DNA of 64,000 nt from positions 26,788,749 through 26,852,748 of the forward strand of contig NW_024609839.1 of assembly GCF_016920785.2 (NCBI RefSeq), in the 5' to 3' direction. The notes under the pieces were generated by a model. It did no database searches, was not told the origin of the DNA, and was given only the letters and a program-made list of their open reading frames with translations. Of this stretch, positions 34,390 through 46,565 are shown piece after piece (within the stretch, counting starts at the first letter, position 1; each line of letters begins with the position of its first letter). Source of the DNA: Ixodes scapularis. Taxonomy: Eukaryota > Arthropoda > Arachnida > Ixodida > Ixodidae. The position numbers were made by a program, and so were the translations under genes.

Positions 34390-35263
34390 CTGGCGCAGGA
34401 AAACAACAGTCGTCAAAGACTCGCGTCAGTACAGCCTTCCGCAACAAGATTTAACGATAAGGTTCAGCCATGTAGTGAGCAGCAGATGTGACCTACTTTA
34501 GGGAGGCTCATTCTTGCAACCGACTGTAGCTAGACAATGACGTGGTTTTCTAAACGAAGAAAACATCTCTTCGGCTAACTAAAGCGACAGTTTTCGTGTC
34601 AGTGACCTACGCGAACCATGAACCCATTTCAACTTGCAAGAGCCCAAAGGGAATCAATGCCGGTACGTATACAATCACTCACAAGATGAGAATGGCAGGG
34701 CGTCTCTTTTCGGTGCCCCGCCTCCAGCACTTGCTCGTAGCTTTCCATTGTGCTTTGACTGGGCGTGCATGCTCGAACCTCACCAGACAACAACGCGTCA
34801 TCGAAGGTGCTAAGCTCGTGCTGGAGGCGGGACACCTCAAGGGACTCCCTGCCGGTCTAATCCTGTCGGGCACTGTATAAGTTGTATGCCGGCGCGGCAA
34901 CTCGTCACTTTGGTTGAAGGTCCCTTTGAATGGCTATCCAGGCGGTTGCAAATGCAAATGCTTATGTGTGACTTTGCGCCATGAACTCGTTGGAAGCAAA
35001 ACCGAGCGGATAGGTACAGAACTGTGTTGATCCGTCTCATCTCGTTTCTGAGCGGGCTTGCTAGGAACACGGTCTTAGCTAAGAATGTGTGGCAGAAAGC
35101 CTGCCAAGCTAGAGCACGAGTGGAGCGGCAAGTGAGATCGAGTTTCAGAAGCTCACTCGCCCAAGGCTTGGAAATCATACTTTCACACAGCCTTAGCCAA
35201 GAATTCTGTACAATAAATAGCACGGAGGATATACCAGAGTAAGAACACCAAGACGAGACTAGC

Positions 35264-35451
35264 AATGAAAAAACGGTGAGTGCGCAGGCGAGCTGGTGGA
35301 TATTGATCATGACGTAGAAAAACCGAGACTGTGGTAAAAGCAGGGAAACTTGGTCGAAAAAGAAAGACGTTCTTTTCCCTAGCTGTCTTCTTTGTTCGAC
35401 CAAGTTTCCCTGCTTTTACCTCAGTTTCGAGTTTTCTACATCATGATCAAC
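35264..35451 (+). mobile_element. hairpin element, copy 2
   Basis: A 188 bp element with the head gtgcgcaggcgagctggtg near its left end followed by a hairpin with arms built on atcatgacgtagaaaaaccg and taaaagcagggaaacttggt, centred near 35376. It is bounded by GAGACTAGC at 35255-35263 and 35452-35460; the identity extends two bases further left (ACGAGACTAGC). The head of about 40 bp is not repeated at the right end, so the element is not a simple inverted-repeat transposon. It lies in the dac intron between exons B and C. Confidence 0.85.
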
Positions 35452-35494
35452 GAGACTAGCGCTATTTCCGTCATCGTTTGTTCTCCTTCTTCGT

Positions 35495-35775
35495 TTTAGA
35501 GCGCAGCTCTTAGGGGCCCGTTCCCGGCTTGAGCGGCGTCGGCGTCGGCGTAACCAAGGTCATTCCAAGGTCACGTGACCCCCAAGGTCACGGGACCCCT
35601 CCCAAGGTCATCTCAAGGTCACGTGACCCCCCCCGGAGCATATTAAAGAATGAGGGGAGGAGGAGGAGAAGGCGGAGGGGTCTACCCTCCCCTCAGTACC
35701 CTTCTTTACTCCTCCTCAAGCGCTGCGCTCCAATTCGGCGTTACAGGGAGTTGTAAACGGCTTTCACTTTTTTCG
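35495..35775 (+). repeat. GAGCGCAGCTCTT repeat family, copy 3
   Basis: The left end is ttagagcgcagctcttaggg, then cccggcttgagcggcgtcgg and cgtaacc. The core is short, with aaggtcacgtgacccc units (two exact CACGTG palindromes plus degenerate ones) and a ggaggaggaggagaagg stretch. The right end is cctcctcaagcgctgcgctc and the tail attcggcgttacagggagtt. The lack of the long array makes it a useful reference for the family ends. Confidence 0.85.
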
Positions 35776-36188
35776 AGCTATTACTGTTCATAATGCTTAA
35801 CCAACTAGTCCGTCTTAATACCTTAGCCAGGACTGTTTCTAGCAAGCCGGCACTTGGGTTACGGCAGCAGGTGAATAGGGTCTATCTGGGTTGCGGGCAA
35901 ACGTATATGGACACGGAATACCGACATGTCACAAAAATTCCCGATCTCTCAACAGACAAGCGACAGGGAGGTAATCAAGAGTTCTAGGGAACCGTTTTTG
36001 CAGATCCGATACGGTACGATGGGACATCCGCTATACGAACAATGCATATGCGAATCTTCTGCGGTGGGGCATGCGCAGTTCGTACCGGAGATCCTACCGT
36101 ACCATATCGGATTAGCGAAAACGGATCCCTTAAACTTTTTAGTGTTTTGCAGCCTTCTTATAGGGTGTCAATGATATTTGGGTGAGGC

Positions 36189-36403
36189 TAAAGTCGGGGT
36201 CACACTGCTTATACATCACACAAAAGACAGTCTGCATACAGATTCGAGCGCGAGTCGCCGCGAGATCTGTGCTTTGAATGCCGCGTGGCGATGAGCTGAA
36301 GGAGGAAACTGTGCACGCGGCATTCGAAGTCGGGAAATTGTGGTGATTCGGGTTCGCACACTATCGTTATTATGAAGTATGATCAATGTGACACTGGCTT
36401 AAG
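36189..36403. mobile_element. Inverted-repeat element next to the exon B donor
   Basis: The left end aaagtcggggtcacactg resembles the reverse complement of the right end (taagccagtgtcacattg). A nested inverted repeat inside (ttgaatgccgcgtg against cacgcggcattcgaa) is clear. No target duplication was found, so the boundaries are approximate. The right end lies about 15 bp from exon B's gtaaga. Confidence 0.55.
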
Positions 36404-36418
36404 GGTCACTCGTCTTAC

Positions 36419-36507
36419 CATTGATGAAGGCAGCCGAGTCTTTGAGTCGGCTTCCATCGTAGGACGAGAACATCCGGTCCCTAACACTGCCGCCGTCGTC
36501 CCGCAAC
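36419..36507 (-). CDS. dac: dachshund exon B (short linker exon)
   Basis: An 89 bp internal exon, found because its frame links exon A to exon C. The acceptor is ctttttctag|GTTGCGG and the donor is ATCAATG|gtaaga. The first base completes the AG|G Arg codon from exon A. The exon then encodes LRDDGGSVRDRMFSSYDGSR and LKDSAAFIN, and leaves one G (phase 2 in, phase 1 out). The protein is polar and charged with no known fold; it falls in the variable linker of Dach proteins. Its length is not a multiple of three, so skipping it alone would break the frame, whereas skipping A and B together (375 bp) would not. An inverted-repeat element (36189-36403) ends about 15 bp from the 5' splice site. Identity as a dac exon is inference from splice sites, phase and order. 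Confidence 0.75.
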
Positions 36508-37315
36508 CTAGAAAAAGAAACAAAATACAGTTAGGACTGGGCGTCGATTAAAATCTTTAACACGATTTATCACCACCCTTCAATCGATCAATTACTTTTG
36601 TTCATTTTATACATAATAGCTACTCCAAACATGTCAAAATTACATTTTTTTTTTTGCCTTTGCTGAATATGGGATAAACGGGGCAATGTACTATTTCGAA
36701 TTTTTAATCAATGTGCAGTTGAGAACAGTCTAAAGATACCCACACTCACAAGTGATAACTTCAGCCGCAGAGAAGACAGGGAGGTTCGTTGACATTCTCC
36801 GGCAATAGCGAACCCCTTTGATTGTTCACAATATAGTCTCTGCTGCGTTAAATGGACTCTCGCAAGGTTTTGAGGTGCCTTGGACGCGTATAACCTTCTC
36901 CACTGGTTTCGAGTTACAAACCTGACCCCTACTGTTATTTTAAGTCAAAGGTTCACCTGAAGTTTGCCTTCATACAGGTGTACTCGTGCACGTCGGCGTA
37001 GTAAAAGCTCTAAAGTTTTACTTGCTTCTTGGTTTATCAAAATTTCATTAAATAGCCGGTTAAAAATTAATAGCGATTAAAGCATTAATCGATTAAACGG
37101 TAAGTCACTCGATCAAGTTCCCAGTCCAAAGAGCAATGGCTGTTGCCATCTGTTGGGCCTGAGCCTGACACCAAGCGTCCTTCGACAGACTAATTGAGTA
37201 CAGTCGAAGGCTGACTCAGCGTTCTTACTCAATCTGAGTCTGCACTCGATCTCACTGCAAAGACATCCAGATTCTAGCGCACCGGCTTTAATTATTCTAG
37301 GTTATGTTCATTAGC

Positions 37316-37397
37316 TTACGTTAGGTTAAGGTTGGTTAAGATAGGTTAGGTTAAGTCCGGTCAGGTAAGGTCATGTTTATTTAAAGTTAGGTTAAGC
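37316..37397 (+). repeat. Degenerate GGTTA (telomere-like) tract
   Basis: An 80 bp stretch of gttaggttaa, ggttggttaa, taggttaggttaag and ggtcaggtaagg-type units. The arthropod telomere repeat is TTAGG, and degenerate interstitial GGTTA tracts are common in arthropod genomes. The tract is too degenerate to call a recent insertion. Confidence 0.6.
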
Positions 37398-40300
37398 TGC
37401 CTAGCACGACAAACTTGCCTGACACGATGTGGAAACAGCAGAGCCGACTTATCAAGTTTGGAACGAACTCGGCGCCAGATGGCGCAACGCCCCATACAAA
37501 AAATCGCACTGGCCATAGCACTTCCAGAAGCTCGCTTTGGAAATTCGCTTCATCCCAAAACTTTCCACACACAGGTCCGGAGATTTGTTCTTAATGAGGT
37601 TTTGAGTGAAACAGCTCAAGCCGCTCTCCGAAGGCTGAATATAAACCTATCCGAGGAGGCTGTGAATGCGAAGGCAAACTTTTTGGGAGAGACTGTGTCG
37701 CGCGAGAGCCGACAATCACGGAGTGCTGGGAAGCTCGCGCGTTGGTGGCCGGGAGTCATTTCCATTTTAATTTGGGACGAAATGAAGGTGACACAAAAGC
37801 CCCTCGGACACGGGACCGAGGGTTGCCATTGTTCACGGAACAAGCGAGCAAAACCGAGATTTAATTAAAGAACACGACAGAGGCGAGATAATCGAAAGTT
37901 GGACCACCGCCACCCGTTGTGCCCCGCACTGAAGACAAAAAAAAAAGTGTATATATATATGACTATATATATGTGCGTGACTATATGCTAGTATATATAT
38001 ACATATATATAAAAAAGAAAAAAAAAACTTTAGTTTTAGAGGGATTTTTTGTGCCCCGTCTCTCGATGACCCTATTTGCATAAACCGACCGAATTGACTC
38101 TTTCTTTGTTTGTGCTCACTCCTGCTTCATTTGTTCGTAATTTCGGTTGCTCGCGCATTTTCCTATTTATTTTTATTTTTTTGTTTTCCGATCACGAAGC
38201 CGTTTCGAGTTGGAGCATTTATCCATCTTTAAGCAGCGTTTTTTTTTTTTTTTTGCTTTTTTTCTTTTACGCGTCTCATTATTGAACTTTCCGCACAATA
38301 AAACTTGTGAGTTCGGGGGAGAAAATAAAATTTAATATTTGTTTTATTTGTTTAATGTGGTATATTATCCTTCATTTATAGTTCGGAGGCCTTAATGTGT
38401 GCGCACAAACTGCGCAAAAACAAACCCCAAAAAAGAACTGGGGGCGTCAGAAAAATATAAATTTAAAATGTATTTTAAAAGACGACATTACAATATAAGA
38501 AGTCCCAAACGCATTCATAAATTCAACTTTCACAGATAGCAGGCGAGCGCTCGGAGCAATAAAGCAGTCTCTAAGGCTACGGCATCGAGCGAGCGAATCT
38601 TGTGTTGAAGCTACCGGAGTCTCCAGCATCTTTCCTGAAAGATTGTCCAACTGAATGAGAATACGACACACTATGTCACAAAGTCCAATCCACTTCCACC
38701 TAACACCTCCCCCCCCTCCCTCCCTCCTCCCCCCCCCCTCTCCCCGTGGTCCGAAAGACACAAAAACAAATTCGCGAAGTATTTAAGATGTGAGACCAAT
38801 TTCGATTTCGCGCGATTCCCACACCGACTTCTATTTTGAGACGTCCACTTCGAAATAGAAGTTAATTTTGGAATCGCTACTCGTCCAAAATGTGTCTCGC
38901 GACGTAAATATTGTCACCAATGACAGATGATAGGGTGGCGAAGAACTAAAGCAACTAAAGTTTAAGGGCGAACTTGTTCCACTACAGACAAAAGAGGAAT
39001 AATTGAGAAGAATAACAAGGCATCGCGGGTTAGGGCATGGACGAGGATGCTGTCTCGAGCGCTGGCGAAAGACCGACTCCCGCTCGACACGTGGAGTTTC
39101 TTATGTACACGCGTGGGCTTCTGGAACAATCGGCATAAAAGGTTCGGTGCGTAGAACGTTCCGTCCTTGAACAAGCAGCAGGGTTCTCGAATTTAACAGA
39201 ACGCGACATTTACACAAATAACAAAAAGGTGCGTTCGCTCTCAGGCATCGAACATCGGCCCTTCTGCGTGGGAGTCAAGCACCACAACCATTTGGACACG
39301 GTCGCTTGTTTTCTTCTTTATTGTTCGGCCACGGCCCGCTTGCTATATCTATATATATATATATGTATATAGGCATGTTGGCTTGGAGGCCGACATGCCT
39401 ATGTCAGCCACCAAGCAGCTACTATGTTTTTTTTGGAATAAATAAACACTAAGGTTAAAGCAGTAACCAACTTGAAACTTCTGTGTTAATCGAGGCTCGG
39501 GCAATCAAAAAGCTGGAAACGCGGAGATGTCTCAAATTCTTTAATATTTATGCGTGATCTCGCAAAAAACGCCTTTGAAATCATGTCCAAAACATGCATA
39601 GCATTCAATTCTATTACAGCGTGTTAAAAAACTCAATCGATATCACCACACGTGACAAAATAAATTAAAACATAATCAACACCAGCACCAAGGTTGTAAC
39701 GCTTTTTTTACAAGTCCACGACAGCAAACACACGCGCCTCTGAAACACAGTTCACTAAAAAAAGCAATATAAAAATAACACGATCAAATTCAGTACATTA
39801 CAAACACGAATTAAATACATATGACCCGCTGGTGAGCGAGTTCTCGATCCTCCCTGACGATGAGCTTCACCCGCAATCCTCCTTTCTTTGCAGGAGAAGC
39901 CCAACGCGCCAAGCGAAATCTCGCGAAGACGACTAAAAAGAAGAACCCCGTACGATATATATATATGTATATATATATATCTTTTTTTTTTTTTTCTTGA
40001 GAAAACGCTGGGCATTGAGACGACAGGCACACAAACACTCCCACGTCGCTTGCATTCGGGTCCGATCACGCACTCAATTTGCATAACACGGTCACTTATT
40101 TATTTTTTAGGTTCTCAACTGCATGGTAGCGCAAGCCTGTTTCGGACGGCGCTAATAGCTGAACTTTAGTTTTGTTTATTGTTCCTGTCTCAACGAGGAT
40201 CAAATGAAACGGCAAGAACAAAGAATGACAAAACAAAAAATAACGCAGCCACTCAAAAGTCTCGGGACTTTATGTCGACTCGAATGGACAGACAGGACAG

Positions 40301-41684
40301 ATCCTCAATTCAGTCCTGCAGCCTAGTCTTTTGTCTGTTGGTGTGGCTTTATTTTTTTTTTTTTTTGTTTGTTTCAATTTTTTTTCTAGACTGAGCAGGA
40401 TTTGGTGGCAGCGACGACAGCTATGACAGGTCCGTGCTTGTTCCCGGTCCCTAATGCCATTGTTTTTTGTTCGAGGTGTTCGAAAGAGCGCCTCCCTCTT
40501 TTATCTTTCGTCGCGTCTCGTGTCCGTCGTTTGTGTTTGTTGTTTTTTGTTGTTGTTGCGTGTTGTTGTTGTTCTTGCCGTTACGAATGCGCCTTTTGTG
40601 TGAGAGACCGTGCACATCTTTTGTGCGCGCCTAATTGGGATTGCAAAGTGATGCGCAGAGCGAGTGAATTTTGTTCCTTTCTTTATACATATTTCTTTTT
40701 TATCTCGTAAGTAAATAGTGCGTTGTGAAGTGGTGATTGTCGGTTCGAATAACAAACGACAATAAAAGGTGGAGAATTTTTTTTTTTATATTTCTTACTT
40801 TCAGCGATAAAGCCTGTGCGTATTACGTCAGACCTGCGCTCGATGTGTTCGATTCGGCTAAAACGAGCAGTTGTGCTACAGCTTCGAGATGTCGACGATG
40901 AGGCCTAATAACGCGACCCGAGTCCCAACTGACACACTCATTTTTGCGATTATTTATGTCTCATTTTCAACATTGCGGACGTTCCTCTCCAAATAACTCG
41001 GTTGTTTTGTAAGAGAAATCGTAGTCACTTTTGAGTGTGACGCAAAAGTGCCAGCCGTCACCAACGCAGGCAGGTTTTTCTTTTTTTCGCCAGAAGAGGC
41101 TTGCGTTGTTTGACCGATTTTAATCCGATTAAGTGTATGCGAAAAAAAAATAGTAACTCGTTTAATCTGTGGGGGGAAGGCCTATGGCCATTGTAGGCCT
41201 GTCATAAAGAAGGGAGACGGTAGTTAAAAGTGAGTTTAACTATTGCGTATACGAGCGAACGCCAGCACCTGTGCATCTGCGCGTGCGCTGCGTATTCCAA
41301 ACCACGCGCGCGCGGAGCCCGAGCATCGGCCTTGGATTGGCGCATGGCGACGACGCGCATGCGCAGAGTGGATCACGCAAGGCTAACGCAAACGCACGGC
41401 ACTTGCGTTTGCTTCTATACGCAGTACTAAAACTCTCAAACAAACGAAAACGCGTTTGTCTTTTTTTTTGTTTTTTTTTTTTTGCTTGGCTGTAGCAGGC
41501 GGCGTAATTCACAAATAACATGCACTTACTAATATGGCGAAGACGAGCTCTACTACGGCAGAGATTAACGTCCAGTGCAATTGGACTGACTTCGAAGCTG
41601 CACTCTCCAACAGTTTCAGAAACACAAGGCGGGGCGCTTATTATGTTCATGCGTTTTGCTCTGTGATCCGTTGTTTGGCATTCT

Positions 41685-41907
41685 TATGCGGAGCGCAAGT
41701 TCGTCTGCTTCGTTTTCAAGGGTTGTGCTGACGTCAGAACGTCGAGCTCTGATTGATTCTGACTGAAGGATAGTGGGTAGACCTCAAGGCAGCTTGCTTT
41801 GAGGTCTACCCACTATCCTTTCATTCAAAGCCAATCAGAGCTCGACGTCTTTCTGACGTCAACGCAACCCCTTCGCAAGAAGCAGACGACTTTCTCTCCG
41901 CGTGGTC
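41685..41907. mobile_element. Foldback element, family GGATAGTGGGTAGACCTC, copy 2
   Basis: The inner arms aaggatagtgggtagacctc (41766 onwards) and gaggtctacccactatcctt (ending 41820) are exact complements. The outer arms include acgtcgagctctgattg against caatcagagctcgacgt, gggttg against caaccc and gcggagcgcaagttcgtctg against its complement near 41885-41905. The inner stem is about 22 bp, perfect, with an 11 base loop. Confidence 0.9.
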
Positions 41908-43484
41908 TCGGGAGCCACAAGGAACAAACAATAAGCCCCAGAACGTTAGTATATCACAATTAAATTTTATAAGCCATTCAGATTTATTTTTCTCGAAGTA
42001 AATAAAAGGTGTGATTGTGTGTATCGTCCTAATTCTATAATAAAATTTATATTTAGTTATTTGTGCGTGTGAAAAAAGGCAGCAACTAATGTTTGATCAC
42101 TGTGGAAACAACGAGCCGACGATGCATTTTCGACTTTGGAGACGCCGAGGGCCACAGAAAATGCATGACGCACAAAGGGTCCTTTTACTTACTTTTGTAC
42201 ATTCAATTTAGCGCATAGCTCTTCAAAATAATGGAACTATTATACAGCACAGTCACCACAACTCCCGCGCAAGAGGCACTTGCTCTCCGCGTTGGCTATG
42301 GACGCAAGACATAATGAGCGGCTGGAGACACGCCACACCTCACGTTTCTTATACTGTCGGTGACTAAAACAACTATCTTTAAAGGTAAACGGGGAGTACG
42401 AGGCGCAAAAAGAAAAAAAGAAATGTTAATCTAAGTCAGTACTGTAAGATTTCGGGTGTTGCCGTAATACAAAAAACACGCCACAACTCCTTCGTAGTGC
42501 CACATTAATAACAACGTGAGAGCGCATGTCTCTGCCAAAGAGACGTACGAAAGGTTTAAGAACTGCTGCTTGAAAATGCACCGAATTTCGTGCCTAGTCT
42601 TCCCGGCCTTGCCGGTCTCCCATTTGACTAATAGGGGAAGTACAAACGAATTGTACGTCGTACAGAGGCAACAACCCGCAAAACACGTTTCCAGAAAGAC
42701 ACTAAAAGGTAATATGCCTTCCAAATTTACTGCCCTGTTTGGGACTTGGCATTGCGTGGAAAATTTTCGGAGCTTATTCACTCAAAGCCAAACCGGATGT
42801 CACACACGAGTTTTTCTTTCTCTCCTTTATTCTCTCTTTTTCTTTCGATTTATCTTTCTTTTATTATCGCGCAGTTCAAATTTGAGGATTGTATACGTCC
42901 GTTGAATAGAGCTGACGCCCAATGGACTGTTCGTGCGATACAAGTAACCTAAAAACAAGAAAAGCGCAACTACATATAAACAAAAATCCCAAAACAAATC
43001 CAAAAACACAATAAGGCGCTTTCCTTTCCAAACGCGAACAAACATACAACCCGACCAGACGTGGGCACATTTTTCTTCTCGCTCCCTTTCACAGTCAGAG
43101 ACCACCTCGAACGTTTCGAAAACAAAACCAAAGAGCTCGTTCTCTCGAAACGCGATAATAACCTTCCGAAAAAAGGAGACATTAATAAAGCACTTTTCCC
43201 GCGCGAGTGACAAACAACCCCGCCCCCTCTTAAGACCCGATACAAAACGGTATACAAACGCGTAGTCAGAATAATGCGTTAAACAAATATACAGAGCTAA
43301 CTCAAAATGATAACTAAACACACCCCATCCGGGTAAGGGGTTGCGCATCAAATCGAGCGGACTGCATTCGGGCGCAACGCAAAAACATCCAACCAGCAGC
43401 TCGATACATACAAATGACGGAAATGAAATGACTTTCTCTCGCGTTAGCATAATCCGGGCTCTCTGGCCTTCTCTAGCATCTGTG

Positions 43485-43700
43485 CGTATGTGTGCGTTCA
43501 TGTGTGCGTGTGTGCGTGCGTGTGCGTTCATGCACGTGTGTCTGTGTAGGTGTGCGAGCATGTCCGTGTGTGCGTGCGTGTGTGTATGTGTGTGCGTGCG
43601 TGTCTGTGAATGTGTATCTGTGTGCGTTTCTATTTGTGTACACGTGAGTGTGTGCGTGTGTGTGTCTGTGTGTGTTTGTTTATGTGCGTGTGTGCGCGCT
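43485..43700. repeat. GT-rich imperfect microsatellite
   Basis: About 215 bp of gtgtgcgtgtgtgcgtgcgt-type alternating purine-pyrimidine sequence. Cys/Val-rich open frames here come from the repeat. Confidence 0.9.
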
Positions 43701-46508
43701 TTTATTTACATTTCGCGGGCCGTCTTCAGCGCCACCGAGCGGAATTAAGGGAGGCCGTACGGCTCTTCCGCACGTTCCTAAAAGTGAGCGCGCGATAATT
43801 TTTGTTTGTGTTCGCGTCCGGTCGGCTGCTTCGACCGACTCAAAAGCTCGGGCCAAGCGAATCAAAGCTGCTGCTAATGACTTGGCTCTCACCCTGGAAT
43901 GGCGTCCGACCCCGACTAAATTTGAGGAACGAGACGCAAGTGTGAACGGCATTTCTACTTAGCAAGATTCTGTGCGCGGCTTATTTGAAGAGCGTGTATG
44001 ACCTCCTAGTTCGATTTTCTTTTTATAATTGTTTTTGTTCGCTTATGTAAAAGAACGGCGCCATGTTATAACACTCAAGATATTGTTTTACAGTTTTCAC
44101 AAACGTTTCGAAGCGTAGAATCAAAAGAGTTAAATTTATGATCGGAAGCCTCTGATATAGTGTACATTAGTCTACATTCAATAATTTATAGGAACCACCA
44201 AACTACAAAGTGTCAGCGTGCGTATGACGCGGTGAATCTTCATACGACAATATATTTCGCTCGCTATTCTTTTTTTTTAATCTTACTTATTCCACATATT
44301 CATTTCCCTTTCTTTCTGAACATTTTGGTCGCCTTTAGATCCTTTAATCGGTCTCAACTGAGCTGGCACCAACAACATACAATCAAAACAATGAAGGCTT
44401 TGAGTTATAATTCAACCCAAATGGTTCCAAATAATTTCTTATTATAAAAAAAAGAACATAACTTTTGACAGCGCCATCAATGCTGGAATGTGGTTCAAAT
44501 CAACACAAGCTGAACGTGAAAAACTCTCTATCCAACAAAACAGAAAAGAAAACGTTTTCTTTTTTTGCATTCCACAATATCTTTTTAAGTTTCAGTGAAC
44601 CGTCCTCAAAGATTGGGCGCTCAAAGATGTAACAAAACGAAAACACAAAATCGGTTCTTGGAAAATGTGCTGCCGGCGGCGTGATTTTTCGTCTGCAAAT
44701 GCGGATCTCCACACCTTAAGCGTTCTTGCGTCAATGCGCTTCGCCTCTTCCACGGGAGGAACCTCGCAACCTCCTCTTCCACCCCCGAGGACCACGAGAG
44801 ATTGATGGTGGCGGATGCTGTGACCCGGGGCCAGTCACACGTCCAACACTGACAAATGAACTCGGAGTCAGGACCTCAGGGGCTGACGTCCGACCCGCCA
44901 CCGGAGAACAGTACGAGCCGGCTGCCAGCAGCGCAGCTCCACGGGGGTCAGGGAGAGGGGGGTTCGAACACCGGGAACGGGGGGTTGGATTGAAATCCGG
45001 CGCGCGCCTCGGGCGGCGCTGATGTCAGCAGGAAGGATCCAAAATCGCTTAGCGCGTAACAAAACTTTTTGATAGCCTTCGCTGGACGAAAATTTGGAGA
45101 CTTGTCTCCTGGCGTTAGACCCAGCGTCCCTCGCGCCCTGCATGCTTGGCGTCGTTTTCGAATCCTTAACGTTGAAGGCGCCGTTTTCAGCTTTTTTCGT
45201 GCGCGCATCCTAGTCGCAATATATAAAGCTATTCAGAAAGAAGGAGCTGATTCCAAATGGTGTTATTTTTAACAAACTGTAAAAGACAACAATACATTTC
45301 GGCTTCACTGAATAGAGCAAGGTTCAAATTACTAAGTCCTGTGGTCCTTTAGGCTTTTTAAACTCAACTCAAAGACCATATGTTCTGCGACAGGTATGAA
45401 AGCCGCAGTTCATTAATTTTTTTCAGGTATGAATCAATTGGTTCCTATTTATTCAATTCACAGTTTCAGCAATTCGATGTTTAAGGTCTTAAATTAGCAC
45501 TCCATCCGTGGGTGTGCTTAACTTCCTATCGTCCTCTATCCATTGCTTTGCGGATTGCGTTACTGACTTTTAGAATGTGTTTAAAACAAAACAAAAAATA
45601 TATAAAATATTCTTAATATTTTTTTTAATATCCCTGTATATCTCTACCTATCTTCCGATTTGTCTTCTCAAAATGCGCCCATTGAGACACTATCCATCCT
45701 GAAGAACGGGTGTTGACCTACATGCCATGTGTATACTACGCTACCTTACTGGAACATACTGAAGGAGAAGCTTGATTCGCAGCAATGCTCCCCTCAGTGC
45801 CAACTTAATTGAACATTGAGCGACATTTTTGGAACCAGTCTTCAAAAACGGGCGCTAACTTACGAATTTTAAGGATATAACGATTTTAGACGTTACAAAA
45901 GAATGTAACGGCTGCAAGAAAGTTTGGAGTCGCCCCTTGGTGGATCTCTTCTTTCTTTCTGCAACTGAATGCGGGGTTTCTTCGATCCTTACAAGCAAGC
46001 AAGAGACGTGTGCCATGCCATGTATTTCACTTCTACGAAAACTGTTTACCACGAGCACTATAGGCCGACGCGCTGTCTACTAACAAGCACGCGTTCCCTC
46101 ACGCGAGATGTAGGCGCTGCGCGCGCTCAGACACCAGATTTGCGTGAAGTCAACCGTCTGCGCATCCGCCATTTCGACAGCAGTGGCACCGCTGTGGTGT
46201 GACGTAAAAGCCGCGAGTTGATATACTAGCCACCGTGAGGATCGACGATGCTTCGCTAGCGGGCTTCTTGTGGCGAACACTGTTAAAGACTAAACCTTAT
46301 AAAACAAATACGCTAAAAATATTTAAAAAAAAGAACCGACGACTTTTGATTTGTTTTGCACGGAGTGCAACACGGAAAGCACTCGACACACGCGTTCCTG
46401 CCCGATCACCGGCAGAGTCGTGATGAAGCGCGAGGAAAATTACTTTAATCTCGCGATGAGCTTGCCCCTCACCGTTTATGAAAATAATGTAAAAAAAAGC
46501 GGTCTGTT

Positions 46509-46565
46509 TTTGTTGTTTAACTCTTCCATCGTATGCGCCATACGATGGCAGAGTTAAACAACAAA
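46509..46565. repeat. 57 bp palindrome
   Basis: tttgttgtttaactcttcca tcgtatg (46509-46535) and its reverse complement (46539-46565), with one mismatch and a 3 base loop. No flanking duplication was found. It may be the core of an old foldback element. Confidence 0.85.

Larger units (their letters stand above)
34390..36418 (-). other. dac intron between exons B and C (2.0 kb)
   Basis: Phase 1 intron from gtaaga at 36418 to the acceptor ag at 34391-34390. It contains a 188 bp hairpin element (35264-35451), a copy of the GAGCGCAGCTCTT repeat (about 35495-35775) and an inverted-repeat element (about 36189-36403). Bases 34390-35250 and 35780-36185 show nothing identifiable. Confidence 0.75.

Noticed and set aside
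37458..37868. 136-codon plus-strand frame with a helical-looking segment
   Set aside because: No family recognised, no start or splice context, antisense inside an intron next to the GGTTA tract.
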